Of a DNA stretch of 64,000 bases, positions 1 through 8,326 are shown in pieces. Source of the DNA: DATMGU01 sp035555315 (GTDB lineage: Bacteria; Pseudomonadota; Alphaproteobacteria; ATCC43930; CGMCC-115725); NCBI GenBank assembly GCA_035555315.1, contig DATMGU010000014.1, positions 1-64,000 of the forward strand. The letters are read 5' to 3'. The stretch's first letter is position 1. Every line of letters begins with the position of its first letter. Position numbers and translations under genes: made by a program. The notes under the pieces were generated by a model that did no database searches, had not been told where the DNA came from, and saw only the letters and a list, made by a program, of their open reading frames with translations.

Positions 1-84
1 AACGCCGCGTTCTCTGAAGAGCTGCGTCGCTGCGGCAATAATAGCCTGGCGGTTTTCCGCAGCCTGTTCTCTCGACACGCCCAA
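1..84 (-). CDS. TetR-family regulator, N-terminal fragment (cut by window edge)
   Basis: The reverse strand reads a helix-turn-helix entry typical of TetR regulators: ENRQAIIAAATQLFRERG sits about 10 residues after the start. I chose a TTG start at 82-84 because GAGGAG lies six bases upstream and an in-frame stop lies just before it. The rest of the protein is outside the window, so ligand and targets cannot be inferred. It follows the DUF1330 gene on the same strand with a gap of about 54 bases and could be co-transcribed with it. It is a candidate owner of the inverted repeats at 608-648. Confidence 0.7.
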   Translation of the reverse strand, partial: MGVSREQAAENRQAIIAAATQLFRERGV

Positions 85-138
85 AGCTTGCTCCTCAAAT
101 CGTTACCGCAGACGGTTTCTCAGCAGATGACGGCTTTG

Positions 139-417
139 CTAACCGACGAGGCGGAAGCGGCAGTCAAGGGCGTCGTCGCGGATATCCAGAAGAGCCTGAT
201 AGGCCGGCGAATTATACCATGCGAGAGCGGTCTCCTTGTCTTGGAAACGGATGATCATGCCGTTGTCATGGCCGGGCTCTCCGCAGAGCAATCGCCAGGG
301 TCCGAACGTAACAACTTCAGCGCCGAATTGCTTCAGCACGGCACTGGTTTGCGAGCCGTAGCGATCACGAGCCTCTTGGTTGCGAACGGTTGCTTCAACG
401 ACGACGTACGCGCTCAT
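139..417 (-). CDS. DUF1330 domain protein
   Basis: This 92-residue protein has the dimeric alpha-beta (ferredoxin-like) pattern of the DUF1330 family: an N-terminal strand MSAYVVVEATV, a central GAEVVTFGPW segment and the late motif AWYNSPAYQALLDIR, which is very characteristic. I took the start at 415-417 because GGAAAGGAC precedes it at good spacing. An upstream in-frame ATG would add 19 basic residues that the family lacks. The biochemical role of DUF1330 proteins is not established. It stands just before a TetR gene on the same strand and divergent from the SDR-GST pair. Confidence 0.8.
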   Translation of the reverse strand: MSAYVVVEATVRNQEARDRYGSQTSAVLKQFGAEVVTFGPWRLLCGEPGHDNGMIIRFQDKETALAWYNSPAYQALLDIRDDALDCRFRLVG

Positions 418-607
418 ATTAGTGTCCTTTCCGTCTCCAGACGAACCGCTGTCACGCCTAGCTCTTCGCTTCAAGCCTTGGGACGACTTTGGCCGAGCTC
501 AATCCGTGGGCCCAAGATTCGGGCACAGGCAAAACTCACCCCATCCATAAGTGCGCCGGCCGTGTGAGGTGGTGCAGCCAAGCCCGCATCCTGTCGCTAT
601 TGCGTCG

Positions 608-648
608 TCGATATCGATTTCAAAAGATATCGTATATCGATGTCGATA
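608..648. promoter_or_regulatory. cluster of three inverted repeats (candidate operators)
   Basis: Three palindromes overlap or abut in 41 bases: TCGATATCGA (608-617), GATAT-CGT-ATATC (626-638) and TATCGA-TG-TCGATA (635-648). They lie between the leftward DUF1330/TetR genes and the rightward SDR-GST pair, the usual place for a repressor site. The TetR protein starting at 84 is the nearest candidate binder; that link is inference. Confidence 0.4.
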
Positions 649-779
649 ACAATTGAAATGTCCGCACAAATTGAAGTTCCTGAATCGGCAGAGAGGCCAG
701 GTTTAAGCCATTTTTCCGGGATCCTGCTCATCTGGTAAATGCATCAGGGCTTGACGACATTTAAAAATGAGATCAAAAG

Positions 780-799
780 ACAATTGTGATCGAAATTGT
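780..799. promoter_or_regulatory. inverted repeat upstream of the SDR gene
   Basis: ACAATT (780-785) and AATTGT (794-799) form a 6-bp dyad with an 8-base gap, about 65 bases before the SDR start codon. A TTGACG at 751-756 could be a -35 element, but no good -10 follows. The rest of 475-865 holds no gene that I can support. Confidence 0.25.
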
Positions 800-865
800 A
801 ATGTGCCGGTCAGACGGCTTCGCCGCAAGGCAAGGCGGCCCTGGAGTGGGTCGAAGGAGTAGGAA

Positions 866-1633
866 ATGGTTCAGGCAATCGAGGAAAAGAGCATGTCACT
901 TGCCAAGGCCGTCGTTGTGGGTGTCGGCGCCGAGGATGGTCTTGGGGCGGCGTTAAGCCGTTGCTACGCAGCCAATGGCCGTCACGTCCTGGTCGCCGGA
1001 CGCACCCTCGAAAAGGTGGAGAAGGTCGCAGCCGCGATTCGGCGCGACGGTGGCCGCGCGACCGCCTATGCCGTCGACACGACGCAGGAAGAAGAAGTCA
1101 TCCGGCTGTTCGATGCCGCAATGACCAGCGACGAAGACGGGGGTCCCGCCGACCTCGTCACCTATAATGTGGGCCAAAACCAGAAGATCGACTTCCGCCA
1201 GATGGAAGTCTCGACGTTCGAGAACTTCTGGCGGCTGAACACTCTCGGCGGATTTCTGGTGGGCCGAGAGGCGGCGCGGCGTTTTGCGCCTCTCGGTCGC
1301 GGATCCGTCTTCTTTACGGGCGCTTCCGGATCGCTTCGCGGCATGCCGGGTTTTGCCCATTTCGGCGCGAGCAAGGCGGGTTTGCGCATGATCTCGCAGA
1401 GCATGGCGCGCGAGTTCGGGCCGCAGGGCATTCATGTCGCGCACGTCATCGTCGACGGTGCGATCGAGGGCGATCGGGTTCGGTCGCTGTTCCCGGGCAT
1501 CTTCGAGCAACTCGGGGAGAATGGCGCGCTCAATACCAAGGCGATCGCTGAGACCTATTGGCAGCTCCATCTCCAGCATCCGTCCGCCTGGACGCAGGAG
1601 CTGGACGTCCGCCCGTTCAAAGAACAGTTCTGA
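866..1633 (+). CDS. short-chain dehydrogenase/reductase (SDR) family protein with Phe in place of catalytic Tyr
   Basis: The 255-residue protein has the SDR Rossmann entry GVGAEDGLG (residues 19-27), GRT after the second strand and the usual length. The active-site region is odd. Ser154 and Lys170 are present, but the position of the catalytic tyrosine in YxxxK is Phe166 (FGASK), and the NNAG motif is replaced by YNVG. It may act on an unusual substrate or no longer be a dehydrogenase. The start at 866 has AAGGAGTAGG upstream; an internal ATG (residue 10) is a possible alternative. A glutathione S-transferase gene follows 38 bases later, so the two are probably one operon. Confidence 0.75.
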   Translation: MVQAIEEKSMSLAKAVVVGVGAEDGLGAALSRCYAANGRHVLVAGRTLEKVEKVAAAIRRDGGRATAYAVDTTQEEEVIRLFDAAMTSDEDGGPADLVTYNVGQNQKIDFRQMEVSTFENFWRLNTLGGFLVGREAARRFAPLGRGSVFFTGASGSLRGMPGFAHFGASKAGLRMISQSMAREFGPQGIHVAHVIVDGAIEGDRVRSLFPGIFEQLGENGALNTKAIAETYWQLHLQHPSAWTQELDVRPFKEQF

Positions 1634-1671
1634 GGCTTTGGGTTAATCCTAATCTTGACATGGAGAAGACG

Positions 1672-2298
1672 ATGAAACTGGTTGGCCCTTATATTTCCGG
1701 ATTTACGCGCCGGACTGCGATCACGATGAAGCTCCTTGGAATTCCTTTCGAGCATCTCAACCTCAACGCCTATACCGACAAAGAAGAAGTTCGACGCTAT
1801 AGCCCGATGGGCAAGGTACCGGCGCTTGTTCTGGATAACGGCGAATCCCTGATCGACAGCGCCGGCATCATCGACGCGTTGCAGGAGATGGTCCCGCCCG
1901 AGAAGGCACTCATCCCGCCGTCCGGCGTTCCACGTCTCAAGGCGCTGCAACTCATCGGTATCGGCCTTAACATCTACCCGAAGCTCAGCGCCCTATTTGA
2001 CGAAAGCCTGCGCCCAAAAAGCCATCAACTGCAATCAGTGTTCGAGGGATTGGCCGAGCAGGCGATCATCGGATTGAAACTGCTCGAAGCGCAGACCGGG
2101 GACGGTTGGTACGTGAACAATACGCTCAGCCAGGCCGATATTATGGCCGTGATCTGCTATCAGGCGTCTGCGAGCTTCGTCCTTCCCGATCACGTCAACG
2201 CGCAGAACTTCCCGCGTTTGGCGGCGTTGTCCGAACGCGCGATGAAAATCGACGCTTTCGCATCCACTGTGCCTCATCAAGTCCTAAACCCTGGATAA
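1672..2298 (+). CDS. glutathione S-transferase family protein
   Basis: The 208-residue protein starts with a thioredoxin-fold domain (MKLVGPYISGFTRRTAITMK, residues 1-20). It contains GKVPALVLDNGESLIDSAGIID, the cis-proline and ES motif that bind the glutathione gamma-glutamyl group, and then an all-helical C-terminal domain with LSQADIMAV, the GST N-capping/hydrophobic-staple motif. I chose the ATG at 1672, preceded by GGAGAAG; the frame is open further upstream, into the SDR gene. It probably conjugates or dehalogenates, or isomerises a pathway intermediate, together with the SDR; the substrate is unknown. Confidence 0.85.
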   Translation: MKLVGPYISGFTRRTAITMKLLGIPFEHLNLNAYTDKEEVRRYSPMGKVPALVLDNGESLIDSAGIIDALQEMVPPEKALIPPSGVPRLKALQLIGIGLNIYPKLSALFDESLRPKSHQLQSVFEGLAEQAIIGLKLLEAQTGDGWYVNNTLSQADIMAVICYQASASFVLPDHVNAQNFPRLAALSERAMKIDAFASTVPHQVLNPG

Positions 2299-2307
2299 GC
2301 GAAAGCG

Positions 2308-2433
2308 AACCCGCGGTCGAATGGCCAGACGGAGGGGAAGGTCGCCAAACTCAAGCTGGTCAAGCATCAGATGTATGGGCGCGCGAACCCGGACCTGCTC
2401 CGCGCACGCTTTGGGCCGGGTAGCACGTCGTAG
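2308..2433 (+). pseudogene. C-terminal remnant of an ISL3-type transposase
   Basis: In the frame ending at the TAG at 2431-2433 the DNA reads SNGQTEGKVAKLKLVKHQMY and then GRANPDLLRAR. This is the very recognisable tail of ISL3-family transposases (NGQ-EG--KLK-LKRQMYGRA-FDLLR-R). Nothing upstream in the same frame is transposase-like, because the GST gene ends at 2298. Only about 40 codons survive. It marks a former insertion sequence at the edge of the catabolic region. Confidence 0.65.
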
Positions 2434-2512
2434 CCGCTAGCTGTGCGGCCGAGGCTACCATTGTGACGCGAAGCGTCTGCGCCCCGACATCGCGCAGTTG
2501 CTTGTCGGAGGC

Positions 2513-3574
2513 TCAGACAAGGCGGGTCCGCTTAGCTCGGGATGCAGGACGCGTTTCCGACATCAAGCGGGGCTGCCCGTCCGACGCTCGGATAACAAGT
2601 TCCGGCTTCCAGACCTCTTGGAGCTCTTCAGTCGGGACGCCGTCCATAGCGTTCACAAGCAGCTCTGCCAATCGACGGCCCGCTGCGACGCGGGGTGCAG
2701 TGAAGGTAGTCAGAGGCGGGGACATGAAGGGGCCGAACGGGTTGTCGTCGCTTCCGATGATGCCAACATCTCGCCCCGGCGCCCGACCGCTCTCATGCAA
2801 GGTGCGCATCGCACCCATTGCAACAATGTCGTGGCCGCAAAGAATTGCCGTCGGAGGGCTGCTCAGGGCAAGCAGACGTCGCACACCGGCCGCACCTCCT
2901 TCCTCCGTCAAATCTTCTTCGACGATGAGCTCAGGGTCTAGATCGAGGGATGCAAACTGTAGAGCTTTCTCGTATCCCCGGCGGCGATGATGGCTGTACA
3001 TCAACTCGTTAGGGGTGTTGAGCAGACCGATCCGCCGATGCCCAAGCGCGATGAAGCGGGCGCACCCCACATTCCCCACGATCTCGTGATCGATATCCAG
3101 GAAGGGAGCTGGTGAACCGGTCTCACTTCGGCCGTGAGTGGCGAAAGGTACGCCGCGGGCCTGAAGGTAGGAAATGCGAGGATCTATGCGTCGGGTTCTA
3201 GCGAATATGAGCCCGTCCACTCGATGCCGTTCGACAAGTTCTTTGAACCGCTCGATCTCGTCTTCGAAGGAACTGGCGGAGACGATCACGAGATGAAAGT
3301 CCGTCTCGCGCAGACGCTCCTCTATGCCGACCATGAGATCAAGGAAGAAGGGGTTCGCAAAGTTCTTCTGCGGCGGCGAAAGGACGAAGGCGATGAGCCC
3401 GGAAGAGCGTTTTCTCAAGCCCCTCGCCGCGGGATCTGCCGTATAGCCAGACTTTTTGGCAGCGCTCACGACCCGCGCTCGCGTGCTTTCGCTCACGTCC
3501 GAGTAGCCGTTCAGGGCGCGGGATACGGTGCTAACCGAGAGATTCAGACTCTTGGCCAACTGACGAATATTCAT
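2513..3574 (-). CDS. LacI/GalR-family transcriptional regulator
   Basis: The 353-residue protein has the LacI helix-turn-helix and hinge at its N-terminus (MNIRQLAKSLNLSVSTVSRA, then ARGLRKR around residue 50). A periplasmic-binding-protein-like sensor domain follows (GLIAFVLSPPQKNFANPFF, then GHRRIGLLNTP, and the late segment IIGSDDNPFGPFMSPPLTTF). Full family length. It lies at the downstream end of the leftward acyl-CoA operon, 225 bases after the cyclodeaminase-family gene, so it may have its own promoter. It is the natural candidate for the AAACGTTT-centred boxes at 9494-9508 and 9900-9914, because LacI-family operators are usually centred on such a CG palindrome. Ligand unknown. Confidence 0.93.
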   Translation of the reverse strand: MNIRQLAKSLNLSVSTVSRALNGYSDVSESTRARVVSAAKKSGYTADPAARGLRKRSSGLIAFVLSPPQKNFANPFFLDLMVGIEERLRETDFHLVIVSASSFEDEIERFKELVERHRVDGLIFARTRRIDPRISYLQARGVPFATHGRSETGSPAPFLDIDHEIVGNVGCARFIALGHRRIGLLNTPNELMYSHHRRRGYEKALQFASLDLDPELIVEEDLTEEGGAAGVRRLLALSSPPTAILCGHDIVAMGAMRTLHESGRAPGRDVGIIGSDDNPFGPFMSPPLTTFTAPRVAAGRRLAELLVNAMDGVPTEELQEVWKPELVIRASDGQPRLMSETRPASRAKRTRLV

Positions 3575-3799
3575 GCGGTCACTTTTTGCGGCACAGTTGC
3601 AAGACTCGATCTCATGACCGCGGTGTTGGCAGGCCCTGGTTTACAGCGCAAGCAGCAAACGGCACGGCTGATCCGGATGACCGGCGGGGTGGGCGCAGGT
3701 CGATTGGACTAACCGAATCGGCCGCAGTATGGCGCTTACTAGCGTCGTGTTGTGCCTCAATCTTTACCCGGCGCTTGCGGCGATTCGGCACGTGCATCT
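3575..3799. other. spacer upstream of the LacI gene
   Basis: The 225 bases between the LacI start and the stop of the preceding cyclodeaminase-family gene show no coding pattern I trust. TTGC and GCAA (about 3585-3601) make a small dyad near the LacI start, but the AAACGTTT-type box is absent. A promoter for the LacI gene is expected here and not resolved by eye. Confidence 0.3.
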
Positions 3800-4750
3800 T
3801 CAGGTACGCGCGCGATCCAGTACGAACTGGGCAGCAAACAGATCCTGCAAGGCGACGCCCGTCCCGTCAAATAGGGTGATCTCGTCCTGCCTGGTCCGTC
3901 CCGCGTGTGTTCCTGACATGATGTCGCCTAGCGTTCCGACGATATCACGCCGCGCAAGCAATCCGGAGCGGACAGCGCTCTGACATTCGCCGATCGTTAC
4001 AGATTGCTCGATGTCGTCGGTGAAGACGCGAGCCCGCGTCAACAGTCGAACATCCACCTCCTGCTTGCCGGCCGTATCTGCCCCCATGCAGGCTAGATGG
4101 GTTCCGGCGCGAACCCATTCGTTGTCGATCAGAGGCTCGGTCGAGGGCGTCAATGTAATGACGACGTCGCTGAGCCCAATCATGGATCTCAGATCACTTA
4201 TGGCTTCGCATTCACAGGTATCCTTGAAGGATCCCGCGAGATGCTCTGCGCGCGAGTTTGAGCGACTCCAGATGCGGACTACCTCGAACCCACGGACGTC
4301 CAACGCGGCACGGATATGCGCCTCGGCCTGCGCTCCGGCGCCCACGACGCCAACACTGCGAACGTCCGGTCGGGCCAGGAGATCGATCGAGAGGGCGCTA
4401 GCCGCCGCCGTTCTCAGTGCGGTGATGTGGTTGCCTGAGACGATGGCGCACACACGGCCTGTTTCGAAGTCGATTAGCATCACGGAAGATTGATGCGCGG
4501 ACTCTCCGTTCGCGAGGTTTGAAGGGAATGCTCCGCCCGCCTTGAAGCCAAGCACCTGGCGCGCCTCGTCCACGGCCGACTTGATGCCGAATACGCGTCC
4601 GGTCAGTTTTTCGCGTACGACCGGAAAGTTGCGCGCGGTTCCCGCCGTCGCCGCCATGAACGCGTCGCGAACGACTTTGAGCGCGTCCCCCCGGGTCATC
4701 GAGGACCGCACGTCCGCTTCCGACAGAATGACAGGTTGGAAGGATGTCAT
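3800..4750 (-). CDS. ornithine cyclodeaminase / mu-crystallin family protein
   Basis: The 316-residue protein shows the family's NAD(P)-binding motif GVVGAGAQAEAHIRAL-like stretch near residues 133-148. It also has the substrate-side pattern VFGIKSAVDE...GFKAGGAFPSN and the C-terminal GTLGDIMSG and ITLFDGTGVALQD. Members are ornithine cyclodeaminases, alanine dehydrogenases or ketimine and delta1-pyrroline reductases, so the reaction is not fixed by sequence. Its stop overlaps the downstream strand partner: the start codon overlaps the enoyl-CoA hydratase stop by 4 bases (4747-4750), so it is translationally coupled to the acyl-CoA operon. A role in reducing a keto or imino acid released by that pathway is plausible but inferred. 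Confidence 0.88.
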   Translation of the reverse strand: MTSFQPVILSEADVRSSMTRGDALKVVRDAFMAATAGTARNFPVVREKLTGRVFGIKSAVDEARQVLGFKAGGAFPSNLANGESAHQSSVMLIDFETGRVCAIVSGNHITALRTAAASALSIDLLARPDVRSVGVVGAGAQAEAHIRAALDVRGFEVVRIWSRSNSRAEHLAGSFKDTCECEAISDLRSMIGLSDVVITLTPSTEPLIDNEWVRAGTHLACMGADTAGKQEVDVRLLTRARVFTDDIEQSVTIGECQSAVRSGLLARRDIVGTLGDIMSGTHAGRTRQDEITLFDGTGVALQDLFAAQFVLDRART

Positions 4751-5526
4751 GGACGATCTCCCTTACCCGATTCGCCCCAGAATTGGTCATAATCGGGTCG
4801 GCGCTTCTGCATAAACGCGTCAAGCCCCTCCCGCCACTCAGCGGCGGGGACCTCGCCCGAACAGGTGAGGATGCTCTGCCAGTCGAGCGGCTGGTGGTGA
4901 CCGAGCTGCTGCTTCGCGACGCCGAGCGCGCCGGGTGGGATCTTGTCTACGATTGAGCGGGCAAGCGCCACCGCGGCCGACATAACGTCGTCGGCCTCGG
5001 TTCGGTGGGTCGCAAGACCTATTCTCACCGCTTCCTCGGCACCAATTTTTCTTCGCGTCAGCACCATGTCCATTGCCCGGTGGCGGCCCACGATGTGCGG
5101 CAGAAGGGCTATGCCGAGCGGTGGAATGACGCCGTGCCCGAGCTCCGGCGCGAGAAAGGTCGCGCGCTCTCCGGCGATGACGAGGTCGCAGGCAAGAGTG
5201 AGTTCCAACCCCCCACCAGCGGCGATGCCCTGCACCGCCGCGATCGTGACACGCCGATCTGTGGCCAAGCGCCGAAAGAAATGAAGGGGATCCGTTTCGG
5301 GATCGCCGCCCTCCATCCAACCAGATCGGAGATCATCGATGTTCGCCCCGGCACAGAAGCTCGGTCCGTGGGACCCGAGCACAATGGCCCGGGCGCCGTC
5401 TCGGATGGAGCGGGCATGCAACCGATTGAGTTCGGCGATCATGGCCCGTGACAGGGCGTTGTGGCGAGGAACGTCATCCAGCGCCAGCACCGCGACGCTG
5501 TCTTCAAGTCTGTAGGATACCGTCAC
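4747..5526 (-). CDS. enoyl-CoA hydratase/isomerase family protein
   Basis: The 259-residue crotonase-fold protein has the oxyanion-hole segments SHGPSFCAGANIDDL and QGIAAGGGLELTLACDLV. It keeps both candidate acid-base glutamates: the Glu in GGGLE and the Glu in FLAPELGHGVIP. The C-terminal helices and the EWREGLDAFMQKRRPDY tail are normal. It overlaps the cyclodeaminase-family gene and the thioesterase gene by 4 bases each (ATGA). In this operon it probably adds water to the unsaturated acyl-CoA made by the acyl-CoA dehydrogenase encoded at the upstream end. Confidence 0.9.
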   Translation of the reverse strand: MTVSYRLEDSVAVLALDDVPRHNALSRAMIAELNRLHARSIRDGARAIVLGSHGPSFCAGANIDDLRSGWMEGGDPETDPLHFFRRLATDRRVTIAAVQGIAAGGGLELTLACDLVIAGERATFLAPELGHGVIPPLGIALLPHIVGRHRAMDMVLTRRKIGAEEAVRIGLATHRTEADDVMSAAVALARSIVDKIPPGALGVAKQQLGHHQPLDWQSILTCSGEVPAAEWREGLDAFMQKRRPDYDQFWGESGKGDRP

Positions 5527-5963
5527 GGCTGCTTGATCCTCGCATGAGGCGTGAACAGCGCCCGAACTGCGTCCGGAACGCGAATGGGCTTATGCTGCGC
5601 CCGTTCCATCATCACGCAGGTCGCTTCGCTCGTCGCGAACCGTCCTTGAGTTCCGTATAGCCCTTGCGAAACCTGAAAAGAGGTGTTGCCGATCGCCGTC
5701 ACGCAGGTTCCGACCCGCACGGCTCCCGGGTAAAACAGCTCCCGCTCGAACAATATGGTCAATTTGACGACGACGACATTCAGCCCGGCGATTGCCTCCC
5801 GCAGAGTTGGTTCCGCAAAAAGCTCCATGCGCCCGGCTTCGCAATAGCTCGCGATGGCAGCATTGTTGACGTGCTGGAATTGGTCGGTATCCGCATTGCG
5901 GATCCTCTCACCGACCCAAAAGGGATAGGCCGCGCTGTCGGGGAATTCCGTTGGGTTCACCAT
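5523..5963 (-). CDS. acyl-CoA thioesterase (4HBT hotdog fold)
   Basis: The 146-residue protein has the 4-hydroxybenzoyl-CoA thioesterase signature near its start: NADTDQFQHVNNAAIASYCE, where D and HVNN are the active-site pattern. A beta-strand-rich remainder follows. The start at 5961-5963 gives normal family length; the frame stays open further upstream but there runs inside the citryl-CoA-lyase-like gene, which ends 13 bases before this start. The enzyme probably releases CoA from a pathway acyl-CoA or clears dead-end thioesters. Confidence 0.85.
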   Translation of the reverse strand: MVNPTEFPDSAAYPFWVGERIRNADTDQFQHVNNAAIASYCEAGRMELFAEPTLREAIAGLNVVVVKLTILFERELFYPGAVRVGTCVTAIGNTSFQVSQGLYGTQGRFATSEATCVMMERAQHKPIRVPDAVRALFTPHARIKQP

Positions 5964-5976
5964 GTCACGACCGTCT

Positions 5977-6759
5977 TCACTCTTCCGGACGCAGGTGGCG
6001 GGCCGCCTCCTCTTCCATCCTGAAGTAAATCTCCTCAGCCATGGGCTGCCGCATCTCCTCCATGACATGGCCGACGAGGCCGATCGCCCGCGCCGCCACA
6101 GCCAATCCGCGGCACATTCGCCAGGGGAGGCCAAACTCGGAGGCCACCGCGCCCATTGCGCCGGTGACGTTGACCGGAAGATCACGTTTTGAAACGCGGG
6201 CCGCCTCGGCGCCAATTTTGGTCATGAGCGCGACATGGCGCCCATTGAAACCCGTTTCTTCAGCGACCTTGAAGAGAGCCGGGGTGCGTGGATCGATCGG
6301 CTTGTGGAAAGGGTGGCCGATGCCGGGAATGATCTCGCGACGCGCTTTGTACCCCGCGACGATCTCGGCCGCCATGGCGTCGAGATCCGCGTCGGCGGGT
6401 GCCTCCGCCAATGCTTCCTGCAGCATGCGTGCGGCATTGTCGAGCGACCCAACGAAGACCGACCCCAAGCTGAGCAGCCCGGCAGCGATCGCCGCCTGCA
6501 CGGCCTCCGGCGCGCCGCAAACCGTCATCCGCGTGGCGAGCGACGATGGCGTAATGCCGTGCTCGACCAGGATGACCATCATCGCATTGAACATGCGAAG
6601 CTCGGAGACCTTAGGCAGACGTCCGAAAATTTCCAGGAACGCCATTTGTCCGAGATCAAGTTTCCCGACGATCTCCTCGCAGAGATCAAGGCCCTGAACC
6701 ACGATCTTGGTTGGCGTCGCCCAGGCAAGATCCGATCTGACCGTGCGCATTTCTCTCAT
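5977..6759 (-). CDS. citryl-CoA lyase / citrate-synthase-superfamily protein
   Basis: The 260-residue protein corresponds to the C-terminal, CoA-binding part of citrate synthase, the size of stand-alone citryl-CoA lyases. It has IPGIGHPFHKPIDPRTPALF, with the conserved glycine-histidine region that binds CoA and polarises the thioester, and the late LPVNVTGAMGAVASEFGLPW block. Such enzymes cleave a 3-hydroxy-3-carboxyacyl-CoA to acetyl-CoA and a 2-oxo acid, or run the reverse. In this operon it follows a dehydrogenase and a hydratase, which would make exactly such a substrate from a CoA-activated substituted succinate. Its start overlaps the ligase stop by 4 bases. Confidence 0.82.
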   Translation of the reverse strand: MREMRTVRSDLAWATPTKIVVQGLDLCEEIVGKLDLGQMAFLEIFGRLPKVSELRMFNAMMVILVEHGITPSSLATRMTVCGAPEAVQAAIAAGLLSLGSVFVGSLDNAARMLQEALAEAPADADLDAMAAEIVAGYKARREIIPGIGHPFHKPIDPRTPALFKVAEETGFNGRHVALMTKIGAEAARVSKRDLPVNVTGAMGAVASEFGLPWRMCRGLAVAARAIGLVGHVMEEMRQPMAEEIYFRMEEEAARHLRPEE

Positions 6760-8318
6760 AGCGGGCTTCCCTTTTTGATGAGCGTGTCGGCTAACTCGCG
6801 GAGTTTATTCTTCTGAATCTTCACGCCGTTGGGTCCGGTAATTTCCGGAAACCGATCGACGAAGACGATACGGCTCGGGACTTTGTAATTTGAGATGCCG
6901 TTCGTGCAGTAGCTGATCAGCTCTTCCTCCGAGCCGGTTCTGCCGTCGCGCGGACGGACGAACGCCACGGCAACGTCGCCGCGACCTTCTCGATGAATGC
7001 CGACGACCTGGGCTGCACCGACGCTGCTATGTGTCGTCAGGAAGTATTCGATCTCGGTCGGGTCGACGAGATATCCGCGGAGCCGGAGGCTGTCTTTCAT
7101 GCGGGCGAGATAGACGAAGCTCGCCCCTTCGCCGGAGGCGAGATCGCCGGTTCGGAACCACCCATCCGCGGTCATTGCCTCGGCGGTCGCCCCAGGATTG
7201 TTGAGGTAGCCTGCCATGACGTTCGGGCCGCTGATCTGCAACTCACCAGGCGAGGGATCCGGTTGGACCATTCCGGTCGTCGTATTGACAATGCGGAATC
7301 TAATGTCCGCGGAAGTCGGCGACCCGCCCGGCATCGCTCGTCGCTCGGCCGGCAGGGCAGGATCGCGCAGCGCCATAAGGGCGAAACATTCGGAGGAGCC
7401 GTAGATTCCGCAGAGGCTAAGCCCGAATCTTTCCTCCGCGAAATCGATCAAGCGTCGACCGAGTCCGGCGAATTCGGCAAAGCCTCCCCGACGCAATTGA
7501 CGGAATGCATGGCCGGGCACGCGCAGGACCGCATCAAGCAGGCCGTCCGATCCGTAGAAATGCGTGACACCCTGGTCGTCAATGATTTTCGCGGCGCTCT
7601 CAGCCTTGAACACAGGCTGGGATACGCAGCAACCGCCGCCGGCGATGGTTGCCATGGTGGAGACGAAGCCAAGCACGCCGTAGAGCGGCAGCGCGCAGAG
7701 GGTCACCGTGGCCTCGTCGATGTCCAGCGCCTTGGCGACATCCTCGGCGTGTTTGGCAATGCCGGCTTGGCTATGCGGTGCGAGCTTCGGCTTTCCGGTG
7801 GTGCCGGAGGTGCTGAAGGTGCAAAGCAGCGCGGTCGGGTCGGGTTCAGGCAGGGACAAGGCCGCATCTCGCTGCGAGCCCCCGAAGAAACCCTTGGTGT
7901 TGTCCAGTCCGACGAGATGTTCCAGGGTCGGCAGGGTCGGCGCCAGGGTCTCGATGATCTGCTGGAAGTCCGCCTTCAGAAACTGTCGAATGAACACCAC
8001 GCCCTTTGCCCGCGAGGTTGCCAGGACGTGCGCGATCTCGAGATCGCGGTAGCGCGTGCTGATCGGCACCACGAGCACGCCGAGCTGCGACGCGGCGAAG
8101 AGGAACTGCAGCCAGACCGCGCTATCCGGAATGAGGAGACAGACAACGTCGCCGCGCCGGAAGCCCAGTGCATACAGGTGCTGGGCCGCCGCCCGACTCG
8201 CCGCGAGAAGCTCTCCGCGCGAGACCGCGGCATCACCGATCCGGAAGACGCGGGTGTCTGGCGCGCGGCTGAGCCACCGTTGCATCGGTGACAGGGTGGA
8301 CACATCGGAAGTGGTCAT
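6756..8318 (-). CDS. acyl-CoA synthetase (AMP-forming, AMP-binding family)
   Basis: The 520-residue protein has the adenylation P-loop STSGTTGKPK (residues 169-178), a GIYGSSECFALM segment (A5 region), GWFRTGDLASGEG (A7) and a C-terminal lid with KIQKNKLRELA carrying the catalytic lysine. This is the architecture of ligases that activate carboxylic acids to acyl-CoA through acyl-AMP. It overlaps the next gene by 4 bases and follows the acyl-CoA dehydrogenase by 8 bases. It should carry out the activation step of the pathway; substrate class cannot be read from the sequence with confidence. Confidence 0.9.
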   Translation of the reverse strand: MTTSDVSTLSPMQRWLSRAPDTRVFRIGDAAVSRGELLAASRAAAQHLYALGFRRGDVVCLLIPDSAVWLQFLFAASQLGVLVVPISTRYRDLEIAHVLATSRAKGVVFIRQFLKADFQQIIETLAPTLPTLEHLVGLDNTKGFFGGSQRDAALSLPEPDPTALLCTFSTSGTTGKPKLAPHSQAGIAKHAEDVAKALDIDEATVTLCALPLYGVLGFVSTMATIAGGGCCVSQPVFKAESAAKIIDDQGVTHFYGSDGLLDAVLRVPGHAFRQLRRGGFAEFAGLGRRLIDFAEERFGLSLCGIYGSSECFALMALRDPALPAERRAMPGGSPTSADIRFRIVNTTTGMVQPDPSPGELQISGPNVMAGYLNNPGATAEAMTADGWFRTGDLASGEGASFVYLARMKDSLRLRGYLVDPTEIEYFLTTHSSVGAAQVVGIHREGRGDVAVAFVRPRDGRTGSEEELISYCTNGISNYKVPSRIVFVDRFPEITGPNGVKIQKNKLRELADTLIKKGSPL

Positions 8319-8326
8319 GGTGCGGC

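Noticed and set aside
6993..8291. Long plus-strand frame opposite the acyl-CoA synthetase
   Set aside because: The minus strand encodes all adenylation motifs in order; the plus frame is a charged low-complexity shadow.
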